Notes: generated by a model from the letters alone, not told the origin. Positions 33,866 to 43,289 are shown, counted from the stretch's first letter. The stretch: 64,000 bases of DNA from Roseobacter sinensis (GCF_025755255.1 NZ_JALIEB010000011.1:107398-171397), one strand, 5' to 3'. Program-made: numbers and translations.

Positions 33866-34972
33866 ATGCAGAGCGCGGATTTGGAAGGGCTTTTCTGGGC
33901 CGGTGTGAACGCTGTGCGCGGCGACAGCGCGGTCCGGGCCGCACTTGCAGCAAAGCCCTGCCCTAGGCCTGATCAGATCGTCGCCGTGGGCAAGGCCGCG
34001 GCGGCGATGGCTCGCGCAGCGCATGATCTCTTTCCGGATGCGCCCATGCTGATCGTGACGAAATACGACCATGCAGAGGATGCGCCCGATGGCGCCGAGC
34101 TCATCGAGGCGGCCCACCCGGTCCTCGACAAAAACAGCCTTGCGGCCGGCGCGCGGTTGCTCGAGGTCGTGGGCGGGATGGCCGCCGGTCGTCACCTCTT
34201 GATGCTGGTTTCGGGAGGGGCCTCGGCCTTGGCCGAAGCCGCCGAGGGCGATCTGGATCTGGCAGGGCTGAAGGCGCGTGCGCAGGAAATGCTTGCCTCC
34301 GGGGCCGATATCCATGCGATGAACGCCGCCCGCACCGCCGTCAGCCGCGTCAAGGGTGGCAAACTGCTCAGCACCTTTCGTGGGGCATCGGTAACGACGC
34401 TGGCGATCTCCGACGTCGAAGGGGACAGCCTCGCCGTCATCGGCTCGGGTATCGGCGACGCGCCCGAGACGCGCGACTTCAGCTTCGACGCACGGATTGT
34501 GGCCAGCAACGCTATCGCGCGCGCAGCGGTGGCAGAGGCCGCGGCACGCGCGGGCCTCTCCATCGAGACAAACGCCGAGACGCTCTATGATGACATCACG
34601 GCGCTCGCGCCGCGCATTGGTGCCGCCCTGCGGACTGCAAAGCCCGGCCTGCATCTCTTCGGCGGCGAGCCAACCGTGGTGCTGCCGCCAAACCCGGGGC
34701 GTGGGGGGCGCAACCAGGCATTGGCCCTGCTTCTGGCGCGCGAGATCTCGGGCGCGCCCGGCCTGCGCGTGCTCGTTGCGGGAACGGACGGCACCGACGG
34801 GCCGACAGATGCAGCCGGCGCCATTGTCGATGGGGGCACCTGGACCACGGATGCCGAAGACGCTCTGGCCCATGCCGATGCAGGCACGTGGCTCGAGGTG
34901 AACGGCGCGTTGCTGACGACCGGTCCCACAGGAACCAACGTGATGGATCTGGTGATCGCGGTGAAGAGCTAG
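33866..34972 (+). CDS. Glycerate 2-kinase (MOFRL family)
   Basis: A 368-aa kinase of the GckA/TtuD type. The DUF4147 N-terminal domain (AVGKAAAAMARAAHDLFPDA, AAHPVLDKNSLAAGARLLEV, LVSGGASALAEA, MNAARTAVSRVKGGKL) precedes a C-terminal MOFRL domain (LFGGEPTVVLPPNPGRGGRN, AGTDGTDGPTDAAGAI, TGPTGTNVMDLVI). It phosphorylates D-glycerate to 2-phosphoglycerate, part of serine-cycle or glyoxylate metabolism. AGGGAGG before ATG 33866 fixes the start. Confidence 0.93.
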   Translation: MQSADLEGLFWAGVNAVRGDSAVRAALAAKPCPRPDQIVAVGKAAAAMARAAHDLFPDAPMLIVTKYDHAEDAPDGAELIEAAHPVLDKNSLAAGARLLEVVGGMAAGRHLLMLVSGGASALAEAAEGDLDLAGLKARAQEMLASGADIHAMNAARTAVSRVKGGKLLSTFRGASVTTLAISDVEGDSLAVIGSGIGDAPETRDFSFDARIVASNAIARAAVAEAAARAGLSIETNAETLYDDITALAPRIGAALRTAKPGLHLFGGEPTVVLPPNPGRGGRNQALALLLAREISGAPGLRVLVAGTDGTDGPTDAAGAIVDGGTWTTDAEDALAHADAGTWLEVNGALLTTGPTGTNVMDLVIAVKS

Positions 34973-34979
34973 CGGAACC

Positions 34980-35060
34980 GGCGGTGGCCTGAAAGCCCAC
35001 CGTACCTGCCGGCACCAACGCTGATGACAGACGGGTACGGTGGGCTTTCAGGCCACCGCC
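34980..35060. repeat. 27-bp perfect inverted repeat of a REP-like unit
   Basis: Left arm 34980-35006 and right arm 35034-35060 are exact complements over 27 bp, separated by 27 bp. Each arm contains the unit GGTGGCCTGAAAGCCCACC found singly at 25654-25672. Each unit can also fold alone (GGTGG/CCACC). It lies between glycerate kinase and the CocE-type gene and may double as a terminator, although no T-run follows. Confidence 0.85.
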
Positions 35061-35103
35061 TCCCACGCTTGACAACCGCGCCAGGCGCAGCAACCGTCCG
35101 CGC

Positions 35104-37095
35104 ATGAACACCGCCACTCCCCTGCGCGATATCGAAGAGCTGCCGGACCACGGCCTCACACTCTCCGACGGAACCCGCCTCTCCGCCCGCATCTGGCGGC
35201 CGGTCGATGCCGCTGATCAGCCGGTTCCGGTCGTTCTCGAATACCTGCCCTACCGCAAACGCGACGGCACGGCCGCGCGCGATGCGCTGACGCATCCTTG
35301 GTTCGCGCAGCGTGGCTATGCCTGCGTCCGTGTCGATATGCGCGGCAACGGCGACAGCGACGGGCTGATGACGGATGAATACACGGCGCAGGAGTTGGCA
35401 GATGCGGTCGAGTTGATCCATCTGCTTGCTGCCGAGCCCTGGTGCAGCGGCACCGTCGGCATGATGGGCATCAGCTGGGGCGGGTTCAACAGCCTGCAGG
35501 TCGCGGCACTGGCACCCGAGCCGCTCAAGGCGGTCATCACGCTTTGCTCCACCGTCGACCGCTTTGCCGATGACATCCACTACAAGGGCGGCTGCCTGTT
35601 GAACGAAAACCTGGGCTGGGGCGCCACCATGTGGTCCTACTCCTCCCGCGCCCCCGACCCGGCGTTGCGCGAGGACTGGCGCGACGTCTGGATGAGCCGC
35701 CTCGAAAACGAACCCTTTCTGCCCGCCACGTGGCTGCGCCATCAGCGCCGCGACGCCTATTGGCGGCACGGCTCCGTCATCGAGGACTACGCCGCGATCA
35801 AGGCCAAGGTGCTTGCCCTCGGCGGTTGGGGCGATGCCTACAAGAACGCCGTCCCGCAACTTGTGCAGGCCCTGCCCGGCGCGAAGGGAATCGTAGGCCC
35901 ATGGGTGCACAAATACCCGCATTTCGCCGTGCCCGAGCCGCGCATCGGCTTTCTGCAGGAAGCCCTTCGATGGTGGGACCGCTGGCTGAAGGACATCGAC
36001 ACGGGTGTTGAAGAGGATCCGGACTACCGCGCCTACCTGATGGACTCGGTGCGGCCAGCGCGCTGGTACACCGAGCGGCCCGGACGCTGGGTGGCCGAAG
36101 CCGATGGCGCCACTGCGCATATCCCCCATCGCTCGCTTTACCTGTCCGAGCACGGGTTGTCGGACGGGCGCGGCCCGATCTCGGTGCCCATTTCCTCGCC
36201 GCAGGACACCGGAGCCGAGGCCGGCGAATACTGTGCGATCTGGCTGGGCCCCGAGATGCCGGGCGATCAGCGCGAGGATGACGCAAGATCCGCCACATTC
36301 GACACCGCCGCCGCCGATCAGGACACCGATATCTTCGGGGCGCCCAAAGTCCGGCTGCGACTTTCGAGCGACCAGGCCCAGGCGCAGATCGCCGTGCGGC
36401 TCTGCGATGTCCATCCCGATGGCGCCTCGACCCGCATCACCTACGGTGTGCTGAACCTCAGCCAGCGGGAAGACCCGTCGGAGCCTCGCCCCATGCCGCC
36501 GGGTGCACCCATGCCGGTCGAGCTCTGGCTCGACACGATTGCCTACCGCCTGCCGAAAGGACACAGGCTGCGGCTCGCGGTCTCTACCGCCTACTGGCCG
36601 CTGATCTGGCCCGCACCCGTGGCTGCGACGGTCACGCTGCAAGGCGGCAGCCTTCATCTGCCCGTGCGTCGGCCCGCCCGTCGCGAGGAGGTGCGCTTCC
36701 CACCGCCCGATGCCGCCCCGCCCCAGCGCACCGAAAGCCTGCGCCCAGCGCAGAACAGCCGGACCCGCACAACCGATATGGCCACCGGAATGGTAAGCCT
36801 GCATATCGAAGATGACTTCGGCAAGAGCCGAGATCTGGATCACGGGCTGATCACCGGCTCCATTGCGCGCGAGCACTGGCAGGTTCACCCGGACGACCCG
36901 CTCTCGGCCCGCGGTCGCTGCCACTGGACCGACGAACTGGAACGTGATGGCATACGCCTACGTACGGAAGCGCACTGCGAGATGTGGTCAGACGCCACGC
37001 ACTTCCACCTGCGCGCGCGCATGGAAGCCTATGAGAACGACACGCTCGTATTCGAGCGGGATCACAGCGACCAGATCGCCCGCGATCATATCTGA
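35104..37095 (+). CDS. CocE/NonD-family alpha/beta-hydrolase
   Basis: A 663-aa serine hydrolase of the X-Pro dipeptidyl-peptidase (S15)/CocE class. N-terminal alpha/beta domain: LSDGTRLSARIWRP, VVLEYLPYRKRDGT, VDMRGNGDSDG, nucleophile elbow MGISWGGFNSLQ, then WGDAYKNAV (Asp region) and IVGPWVHKYPH (His). A C-terminal jelly-roll domain (LRLSSDQAQAQIAVRLCDVH onward) is followed by an extra segment of about 110 residues at the end. The family acts on peptides or esters. It precedes a peptide-type ABC importer by 109 bp, suggesting processing of an imported or exported amide or ester compound. Confidence 0.88.
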   Translation: MNTATPLRDIEELPDHGLTLSDGTRLSARIWRPVDAADQPVPVVLEYLPYRKRDGTAARDALTHPWFAQRGYACVRVDMRGNGDSDGLMTDEYTAQELADAVELIHLLAAEPWCSGTVGMMGISWGGFNSLQVAALAPEPLKAVITLCSTVDRFADDIHYKGGCLLNENLGWGATMWSYSSRAPDPALREDWRDVWMSRLENEPFLPATWLRHQRRDAYWRHGSVIEDYAAIKAKVLALGGWGDAYKNAVPQLVQALPGAKGIVGPWVHKYPHFAVPEPRIGFLQEALRWWDRWLKDIDTGVEEDPDYRAYLMDSVRPARWYTERPGRWVAEADGATAHIPHRSLYLSEHGLSDGRGPISVPISSPQDTGAEAGEYCAIWLGPEMPGDQREDDARSATFDTAAADQDTDIFGAPKVRLRLSSDQAQAQIAVRLCDVHPDGASTRITYGVLNLSQREDPSEPRPMPPGAPMPVELWLDTIAYRLPKGHRLRLAVSTAYWPLIWPAPVAATVTLQGGSLHLPVRRPARREEVRFPPPDAAPPQRTESLRPAQNSRTRTTDMATGMVSLHIEDDFGKSRDLDHGLITGSIAREHWQVHPDDPLSARGRCHWTDELERDGIRLRTEAHCEMWSDATHFHLRARMEAYENDTLVFERDHSDQIARDHI

Positions 37096-37204
37096 GACCG
37101 CTGGGATCGTTTCGGCCAAAAGCCCTTGCGGGCCGGGGCGAAATGCGCAAGCCTTGGCCAAAAGAAATAGAGCACGAAACGTGTACACCAACCGGGAGAG
37201 ACCA

Positions 37205-38800
37205 ATGAACAACGAACTGGAACACCTCAGCACGCGCGTGGTCAAAGGGCTGATGACGCGGCGCGACTTCATCGGCCGGGCGGCAGCACTGGGTGTGACC
37301 GCGGCGGTGGCCAATAGCATGCTCGCAAATGCAGCAAGGGCCGAAGGGCCGGTGCGGGGCGGCACCCTGAAGCTCGGCGCGCAGGGCGGCGAGAGCACCA
37401 ATACGCAGGACCCGGCGCTCACGGCATCGGAAGTGCCGCTCAACAACCTGCGGCACTGGGGCGAGACCCTGGTCGACGTTGGCGCGGACGGCAGCCTTGA
37501 GATGCGCATGGCCGAGAGTGTCGAAGGCTCCGCCGACGCCAAGCAGTGGGTCTTCAAGATCCGCAAGGGCATCCCCTTCTCGAACGGCAAGGACATGACG
37601 CCGGAAGACGTGATGCTGACCATGCAGCGCCACTCGAACGAAGACAGCCAATCCGGCGCGCTGGGGATCATGCGTGGGATCGAGGACATGAAGGTCGACG
37701 GCGACAACTTCATTGTGACCCTGACCGCCGGCAACGCCGATCTGCCCTACCTGATGGCTGACTACCACCTGATGATCCAACCCGGCGGTGGAATGGATGA
37801 CCCGGCCGCGGGCATCGGCACCGGCCCCTATACGATCGAGTTCGACGAGCCCGGCGTGCGCCACGGCTTCAAACGCCGCGATGACTACTGGGACGCCGAG
37901 AACCGCGGCTTTGCCGAGTTCACCGAGCAGTTGGTCCTGAACGATGCGACCGCACGCACCGCCGCGCTGCAATCGGGCCAGGTGCACATGATCAACCGGG
38001 TCGAGCCCAAGGTTGCGGGCCTGCTCGACCGCGCGCCGAACCTCAGCGTGAAATCCGTCGCCGGGCGCGGGCATTATGTCTTCATCATGCATGTCGACAC
38101 AGCGCCCTTCGACAACAACGAGCTTCGCCTGGCGCTGAAGTATGCCATCAACCGGCAGGAAATGGTCGACAAGATCCTGCGTGGCTACGGCTCGATCGGG
38201 AACGACTTCCCGATCAACGAGAGCTATCCGCTCTTCGATGCAACCATCCCGCAGCGCGAGCATGACCTCGCCAAGGCCGCCGAACACTACGAGAAATCCG
38301 GCCATGACGGCTCGCCCATCATCCTGCGCACGGCCGATGGTGCCTTCCCGGGCGCGGTGGACGCCGCCGCTCTCTTCCAGCAGTCGGCCCAGGCGGCCGG
38401 CATCCCGTTGGAGATCAAGCGCGAGCCCGACGACGGCTACTGGTCCGAGGTCTGGAACGTACAGCCCTTCTGCGCCAGCTACTGGGGCGGCCGCCCGGTG
38501 CAGGACCAGATGTATTCCACCGCCTATCTCTCTTCGGCGGACTGGAACGACACCCGCTTCAAGCGGCCCGAGTTCGACGAGATGCTGCTCGCCGCGCGCG
38601 CCGAGATCGACGAGACCAAGCGCAAGGCGATCTACTCCGATATGGCCGTCATGCTGCGCGACGAAGGTGGGCTGATCCTGCCGATGTTCAACGACTTTGT
38701 GGGCGCAATCGCCTCCAATGTCGGAGGCTGGATCGACGATCCCAACGGCTCTCTGATGAATAACAAGGCCCCGATCAAGTGCTGGCTCACGGACGCCTGA
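37205..38800 (+). CDS. Peptide-type ABC transporter solute-binding protein (family 5)
   Basis: A 531-aa periplasmic binding protein. The N-terminus carries a twin-arginine signal (TRRDFIGRAAALGVTAAVAN) with cleavage near ANAARAEG. The SBP_bac_5 domain follows (WVFKIRKGIPFSNGKDMTPE, GIGTGPYTIEFDEPGVRHGF, LKYAINRQEMVDKILRGYGS). Family members bind dipeptides, oligopeptides, nickel or glycosides. Its genes continue with two permeases and one double ATPase. TAT rather than Sec export is somewhat unusual for the family but common in this lineage. Confidence 0.92.
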   Translation: MNNELEHLSTRVVKGLMTRRDFIGRAAALGVTAAVANSMLANAARAEGPVRGGTLKLGAQGGESTNTQDPALTASEVPLNNLRHWGETLVDVGADGSLEMRMAESVEGSADAKQWVFKIRKGIPFSNGKDMTPEDVMLTMQRHSNEDSQSGALGIMRGIEDMKVDGDNFIVTLTAGNADLPYLMADYHLMIQPGGGMDDPAAGIGTGPYTIEFDEPGVRHGFKRRDDYWDAENRGFAEFTEQLVLNDATARTAALQSGQVHMINRVEPKVAGLLDRAPNLSVKSVAGRGHYVFIMHVDTAPFDNNELRLALKYAINRQEMVDKILRGYGSIGNDFPINESYPLFDATIPQREHDLAKAAEHYEKSGHDGSPIILRTADGAFPGAVDAAALFQQSAQAAGIPLEIKREPDDGYWSEVWNVQPFCASYWGGRPVQDQMYSTAYLSSADWNDTRFKRPEFDEMLLAARAEIDETKRKAIYSDMAVMLRDEGGLILPMFNDFVGAIASNVGGWIDDPNGSLMNNKAPIKCWLTDA

Positions 38801-38813
38801 GGCGGTCCGGCCG

Positions 38814-39770
38814 ATGCACCCCATCGTGACCCTGGTGGCCCAACGCGTCGCGTTGGGCGTCCTTCTGCTCTTTGCCGCCTCCATCCTGATCTTTGTGGGC
38901 ACATCGATCCTGCCCGGAGACGTGGCACAATCCATCCTCGGGCAGTCCGCAACCCCGGAGGCACTCGCCAACCTGCGCGCCGAACTGGGCATGGATCAGC
39001 CGCCGCTGACCCGCTATTTCACCTGGCTCGGCGGGGTGTTGCAGGGCGATCTGGGCACCGCGCTCACCAACGGGCGCGACATCGCCGAAAGCCTCGGCAG
39101 CCGCTTGGGCAACACGCTGTTCCTGGCCTTCTGGGCGGCGGTGGTCGCTGTCCCGCTGGCGATCTTCCTTGGGCTGCTCGCGGTACGCTACAAGGATCGC
39201 TGGCCGGACCGGCTGATCTCGGCCGTCACGCTCACCACCATCTCCATCCCCGAGTTTATGATCGGATACGTCCTGATCTACTGGGTCTCGATCCAGATGG
39301 GCTGGTTTTCCTCGGTTGCGATCATCAACGACAGCATGAGCCTGGGCCAGAAACTCAACGCCATCGCGATCCCGGTGATGGTGCTCACGCTGGTGGTACT
39401 GGCACATATGATGCGCATGACGCGGGCCGCAATCCTGAACGTGATGCAGTCCGCCTATATCGAGACGGCCGAACTCAAGGGGCTCGGCATGCTCAGGATC
39501 ATCCGAAAGCATGCCTTTCCAAACGCCATCGCACCGATCGTGAATGTGGTGATGCTGAACCTCGCCTACCTGGTGGTGGGCGTCGTGGTGGTCGAGGTGG
39601 TCTTCGCCTACCCCGGCATGGGCCAGTACCTTGTCGACCACGTCAGCAAGCGAGATGTGCCGGTGGTGCAGGCCTGCGGGCTGATCTTCGCCGCCGTCTA
39701 CATCGGGCTGAACCTCGTGGCCGATCTGGTGTCGATCCTCACCAACCCGAGACTGAGGCATCCAAAATGA
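38814..39770 (+). CDS. ABC transporter permease (DppB type)
   Basis: A 318-aa permease with six membrane helices. The first helix begins LVAQRVALGVLLLFAASILI; the large periplasmic segment contains ILGQSATPEALANLRAELGM; the cytosolic EAA loop reads YIETAELKGLGMLRIIRKHA FPNA. This is the BPD_transp_1 type paired with DppC-like permeases. It starts 13 bases after the binding-protein gene. Its stop codon lies inside a hairpin element that separates it from the second permease gene. Confidence 0.92.
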   Translation: MHPIVTLVAQRVALGVLLLFAASILIFVGTSILPGDVAQSILGQSATPEALANLRAELGMDQPPLTRYFTWLGGVLQGDLGTALTNGRDIAESLGSRLGNTLFLAFWAAVVAVPLAIFLGLLAVRYKDRWPDRLISAVTLTTISIPEFMIGYVLIYWVSIQMGWFSSVAIINDSMSLGQKLNAIAIPVMVLTLVVLAHMMRMTRAAILNVMQSAYIETAELKGLGMLRIIRKHAFPNAIAPIVNVVMLNLAYLVVGVVVVEVVFAYPGMGQYLVDHVSKRDVPVVQACGLIFAAVYIGLNLVADLVSILTNPRLRHPK

Positions 39771-40030
39771 GTTTGCAGCGTCGAAGATGTCCCAAACTCA
39801 TTTCGTGGGGACAAGTGGGTTCGCCAAGCGAACCTGCGGTCCAGCACCCATTTGCAGTTTTCATGCGAGGCCAAATCAGAGACTTGACGCGGTCATTTGG
39901 TGGGGACAGAGCGGGTTTGCCCAGCAAACCTGCGGAGTCCAACACGACTTCGCAGATAGAGTACCAGGAATGGGACGGCGGGCGGGGCGCCTCGCGCGCC
40001 AGCGCTACAGCGCCGACCCGCCGTCATTCC
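39765..40030 (+). repeat. Hairpin-rich repeat block between the two permease genes
   Basis: Four stems fill this 274-bp gap. (1) AAATGAGTTTG 39765-39775 pairs with 39793-39803 and includes the permease stop codon. (2) GGTTCGC-CAA-GCGAACC at 39818-39834. (3) GGTTTGC-CCA-GCAAACC at 39914-39930. (4) GGAATGGGACGGCGGG at 39967-39982 pairs with 40017-40030 with a 2-base bulge. Stems 2 and 3 sit in imperfect direct repeats (about 39799-39847 and 39894-39942, 96-bp offset) and differ by a compensated C-G to T-A pair. No convincing gene lies here. Confidence 0.75.
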
Positions 40031-40044
40031 CGAAAGCCCGCCGC

Positions 40045-40857
40045 ATGAGAGTCCCCCTCGCCGCCCTCATTGGCCTCTTCTTCACCAGCCTCTTCTTCCT
40101 GTCGGCCATCTTCGCGCCCCTCATCGCGCCCTACGGCATGGCCGAAGTGGTCGGCGACGTCTGGGAACCGCCCTCCGACCGCTTCCTGCTCGGCACCGAC
40201 AGCATCGGGCGCGACCTGCTCTCCCGCATGATCTACGGCGGCCAAACCACGATCTTCATCGCCACCGCTGCCACAGCACTCAGCTTCGTGATCGGCTCGG
40301 TGCTGGGCTTCTTCGCCGCGGTCTCCGGCGGCTGGATCGACCAGACCCTCAGCCGCTTCGTCGACCTTATCATGTCGATCCCGACGCTGATCTTCGCCCT
40401 CGTCGTGCTCTCGGTCATGCCCACGACGATCCCCATTCTCATCGTGCTCATGGGCCTTCTGGACAGCACCCGCGTCTACCGCCTCGCCCGCGCCGTGGCC
40501 GTCGATATCACTGTAATGGACTACGTCGAGGCCGCCCGCCTGCGCGGCGAAAAGATCGGCTGGATCATCTTCCGCGAAACCCTGCCCAACGCGCTCTCTC
40601 CGCTGGTCGCCGAAATGGGCCTGCGCTTCATCTTCGCGGTCCTCTTCGTCTCGACCCTCAGCTTCCTCGGCCTCGGCGTGCAACCCCCGCAAGCGGACTG
40701 GGGCGGCATCGTGAAGGAGAACAAGGAAGGCATCAACTACGGCATCGCCGCCGCCCTCTACCCGGCCTATGCCATCGCGGTCCTCTGCATCTCCATCAAT
40801 CTCGTGGCCGACTGGGTGCTGAACCGCACCACCTCCCTGAAGGGAGGCCGCGGATGA
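40045..40857 (+). CDS. ABC transporter permease (DppC type)
   Basis: A 270-aa permease. The N-terminal helix (LAALIGLFFTSLFFLSAIFA) is followed by HxLGTD-like FLLGTDSIGRDLLSRMIYGG, the usual DppC motif, and the EAA loop DYVEAARLRGEKIGWIIFRE TLPNA. Six helices in total. The ATG at 40045 is chosen because the upstream in-frame sequence belongs to the hairpin block and is not conserved-looking. It forms the heterodimeric channel with the 38814-39770 product. Confidence 0.92.
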   Translation: MRVPLAALIGLFFTSLFFLSAIFAPLIAPYGMAEVVGDVWEPPSDRFLLGTDSIGRDLLSRMIYGGQTTIFIATAATALSFVIGSVLGFFAAVSGGWIDQTLSRFVDLIMSIPTLIFALVVLSVMPTTIPILIVLMGLLDSTRVYRLARAVAVDITVMDYVEAARLRGEKIGWIIFRETLPNALSPLVAEMGLRFIFAVLFVSTLSFLGLGVQPPQADWGGIVKENKEGINYGIAAALYPAYAIAVLCISINLVADWVLNRTTSLKGGRG

Positions 40858-40939
40858 TACTGAAGAGCCCGGGGGTCGGCGGGTGGGCGCCTTTGGCGCA
40901 GCCAAACAGACCAGCCGACGCCCCATCACAGGACACCCC

Positions 40940-42577
40940 ATGACTGATCCGCTCCTGAAAATCCGCGGTCTCAAGATCGGCGCCACCATCTACCCTCCGG
41001 GCGAGAAAGCCCGCGAGATCGAGATCGTGCACGGCGTCGATTTTGACCTCGCGCCCGGCAAGGTCCTCGGGCTCATCGGAGAATCTGGTGCGGGCAAATC
41101 CACCATCGGCCTTGCGTCCATGGCCTACGGGCGCGGCGGGGTCGAGATCACGGACGGCACCGTCGAAGTCAACGGCCGCGACATCCTCAAGGCCCCCTTC
41201 CGCGACGTCCGCCGCCTACGAGGCGGCGAAGTGACCTACGTCAGCCAATCCGCCGCGGCCTCCTTCAACCCGGCCAAGCAGATCATGGAACAGGTGACCG
41301 AAGCGGCGATCTTCCAGAACAAGTTCACCAAGGCGCAAGCCGAAGCCCGTGCCGTCGATCTCTTCCGCAAGCTCGGCCTGCCGGAGCCCGAGACCATCGG
41401 CAACCGCTACCCGCACCAGGTCTCGGGCGGCCAGCTGCAGCGCTGCATGACCGCGCTTGCCCTCTGCCCCGAGCCCGATCTGGTGGTCTTCGACGAACCC
41501 ACCACGGCGCTCGACGTCACCACCCAGATCGACGTGCTCGCCGCGATCAAGGAGGCGATCCGCGACACCGGCGTGGCCGCACTCTACATCACCCATGACC
41601 TCGCCGTGGTCGCCCAGGTCTCGGATCACATCATGGTGCTGCAACAGGGTGCAATGGTCGAATACGGCACCACCGACCAGATCATCAATGACCCGCAGGA
41701 AGACTACACAAGGGCGCTGGTCTCCGTGCGCTCGATCCGCCACGAGGAGAAGCAACCCACCAATACCCCCGTCCTGCGGGTCGAAAACATCACTGCCCGC
41801 TACAGCGGCCTCAGCTTCGACGTGCTGAAGAACATCAATGTGGAGCTGCACCCGGGCCAGACTCTCGCCGTAGTGGGGGAATCCGGTTCCGGCAAATCCA
41901 CCCTCGCCCGCGTGATCACCGGGCTCCTGCCCCCAAGCGCCGGCCGGATCACCTTCGACGGACGCACCCTCACCCCCGATCTCGCGACCCGACCCGTCGA
42001 AGATCTGCGAGAGTTGCAGATGATCTACCAGATGGCCGACACGGCAATGAACCCGCGCCAGACCGTGGGCACAATCATCGGGCGCCCGCTGGAGTTCTAT
42101 TTCGGCCTCAGAGGTGCCGAGAAACAGAAACGCATCCAGGAGCTGCTCGATGAGATCGAGCTTGGCGACGGCTTCATCGACCGCTACCCCGCCGAGCTCT
42201 CCGGCGGGCAGAAACAGCGTGTCTGCATCGCTCGCGCGCTCGCTGCCAAACCCAAGCTCATCATCTGCGACGAGGTCACCTCGGCGCTCGACCCGCTGGT
42301 GGCTGACGGCATTCTGAAACTGCTGCTCGATCTGCAGAAGATCGAGGACGTCGCCTATCTCTTCATCACTCATGATTTGGCCACCGTGCGCGCCATCGCG
42401 GACAGCATCGCGGTGATGTATCAAGGCAGCGTGGTCCGCTACGGGCCGAAGTCGCAGGTGCTCGCCCCGCCCTTCGACGATTACACAGACCTGTTGCTGA
42501 GTTCGGTGCCTGAAATGAAGCTCGGCTGGCTCGAAGAGGTGCTGAGACACCGCAAGATGGAAAGCGCGGGCCACTGA
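40940..42577 (+). CDS. ABC transporter ATP-binding protein with two ATPase domains
   Basis: A 545-aa fusion of DppD- and DppF-like ATPases. First domain: Walker A GESGAGKST, signature VSGGQLQRCM, Walker B LVVFDEPTTALD. Second domain (from about 275): Walker A GESGSGKST, signature LSGGQKQRVC, Walker B LIICDEVTSALD. Oligopeptide-family C-terminal extensions follow each. The single fused protein completes the importer. It starts 82 bases after the second permease; the short gap includes a GC-rich stem of GTCGGC with GCCGAC. Confidence 0.94.
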   Translation: MTDPLLKIRGLKIGATIYPPGEKAREIEIVHGVDFDLAPGKVLGLIGESGAGKSTIGLASMAYGRGGVEITDGTVEVNGRDILKAPFRDVRRLRGGEVTYVSQSAAASFNPAKQIMEQVTEAAIFQNKFTKAQAEARAVDLFRKLGLPEPETIGNRYPHQVSGGQLQRCMTALALCPEPDLVVFDEPTTALDVTTQIDVLAAIKEAIRDTGVAALYITHDLAVVAQVSDHIMVLQQGAMVEYGTTDQIINDPQEDYTRALVSVRSIRHEEKQPTNTPVLRVENITARYSGLSFDVLKNINVELHPGQTLAVVGESGSGKSTLARVITGLLPPSAGRITFDGRTLTPDLATRPVEDLRELQMIYQMADTAMNPRQTVGTIIGRPLEFYFGLRGAEKQKRIQELLDEIELGDGFIDRYPAELSGGQKQRVCIARALAAKPKLIICDEVTSALDPLVADGILKLLLDLQKIEDVAYLFITHDLATVRAIADSIAVMYQGSVVRYGPKSQVLAPPFDDYTDLLLSSVPEMKLGWLEEVLRHRKMESAGH

Positions 42578-42596
42578 GCCTCCAACCGCATGATCC

Positions 42597-43091
42597 CTAG
42601 AGCCGGAGCGTCATGAAGTGATCCTGCCGTGCCTTGCCGTCAATGCGGACGCTGTCACGGAATGTCGCGATCCGCTGGAAGCCTTGCCGCTCGTAGAAGG
42701 CAATGGCGCGCAGGTTTTCCGTGTCGACAAAGAGCTCTATCTGCGCGATACCACGGCCCTCGGCTTCGTCGATCACACCCCGCATCAGCGCAGTCGCGGC
42801 CCCGGCCCCCTGATAGCGACGGGTGACGAAAAAGGGGCCTATCTCGCACCTGTGGCGCGTGCGCTCCAGCTGCTGGGGCCGATAGCCGCAAAAGCCCACA
42901 AGGGTCTCATCTGCCAAAACGCCCCGCAGCCCACCATGGCGCAGTATCTCGCGGCACCGCTCGGGGCTCGCCACCGCTTCCTCAACGGTCGTCAGAAAGC
43001 CCAGTGGGAAATCCCGCACACCTTCGAGCCTCAGCGCCTGCCAGGCCGCAGCATCATCCGGCGTCAATGTCCTGTACGTAAAACTCACCAT
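42597..43091 (-). CDS. GNAT-family N-acetyltransferase
   Basis: A 164-aa acyl-CoA-dependent acetyltransferase. The GNAT core is visible: strand pair VGFCGYRPQQLERTRHRCEI, the acetyl-CoA loop in FVTRRYQGAGAATALMRGVI (R/Q-x-x-G-x-G/A type), and LFVDTENLRAIAFYERQGFQ. Substrate unknown. It is convergent with the ABC operon with a 19-bp gap. Confidence 0.87.
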   Translation of the reverse strand: MVSFTYRTLTPDDAAAWQALRLEGVRDFPLGFLTTVEEAVASPERCREILRHGGLRGVLADETLVGFCGYRPQQLERTRHRCEIGPFFVTRRYQGAGAATALMRGVIDEAEGRGIAQIELFVDTENLRAIAFYERQGFQRIATFRDSVRIDGKARQDHFMTLRL

Positions 43092-43289
43092 TGGGGTTCA
43101 ACCCTCGGCCGATGGAACACGCCCCCTTCGTAGAGGCCGCAGGCGCTGTTGAAAAGCGTCAGGCCACGTCGTTGGCGAGGAGGCGCAAGTGCGCCGCCGG
43201 TTAGCGCCGCATCAGTGGCATCAGTGCAGCCTCAAGCCCGCTCTGCAACGGTGGACTCCGTGACCACTCCGCCCGCGTCTGGCGGGGCC

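Noticed and set aside
34980..35060. Inverted repeat as IS terminal repeats
   Set aside because: Only 27 bp separate the arms, with no transposase; a third copy stands alone at 25654, so a REP-like unit fits better.
34969..36924. 651-aa minus-strand open frame
   Set aside because: Antisense to the CocE-type hydrolase with intact catalytic motifs. Long shadow frames are expected at this GC content.
39799..39942. Direct repeats between permease genes as a CRISPR array
   Set aside because: Only two imperfect copies about 96 bp apart, each with an internal hairpin, and no cas genes anywhere in the window.
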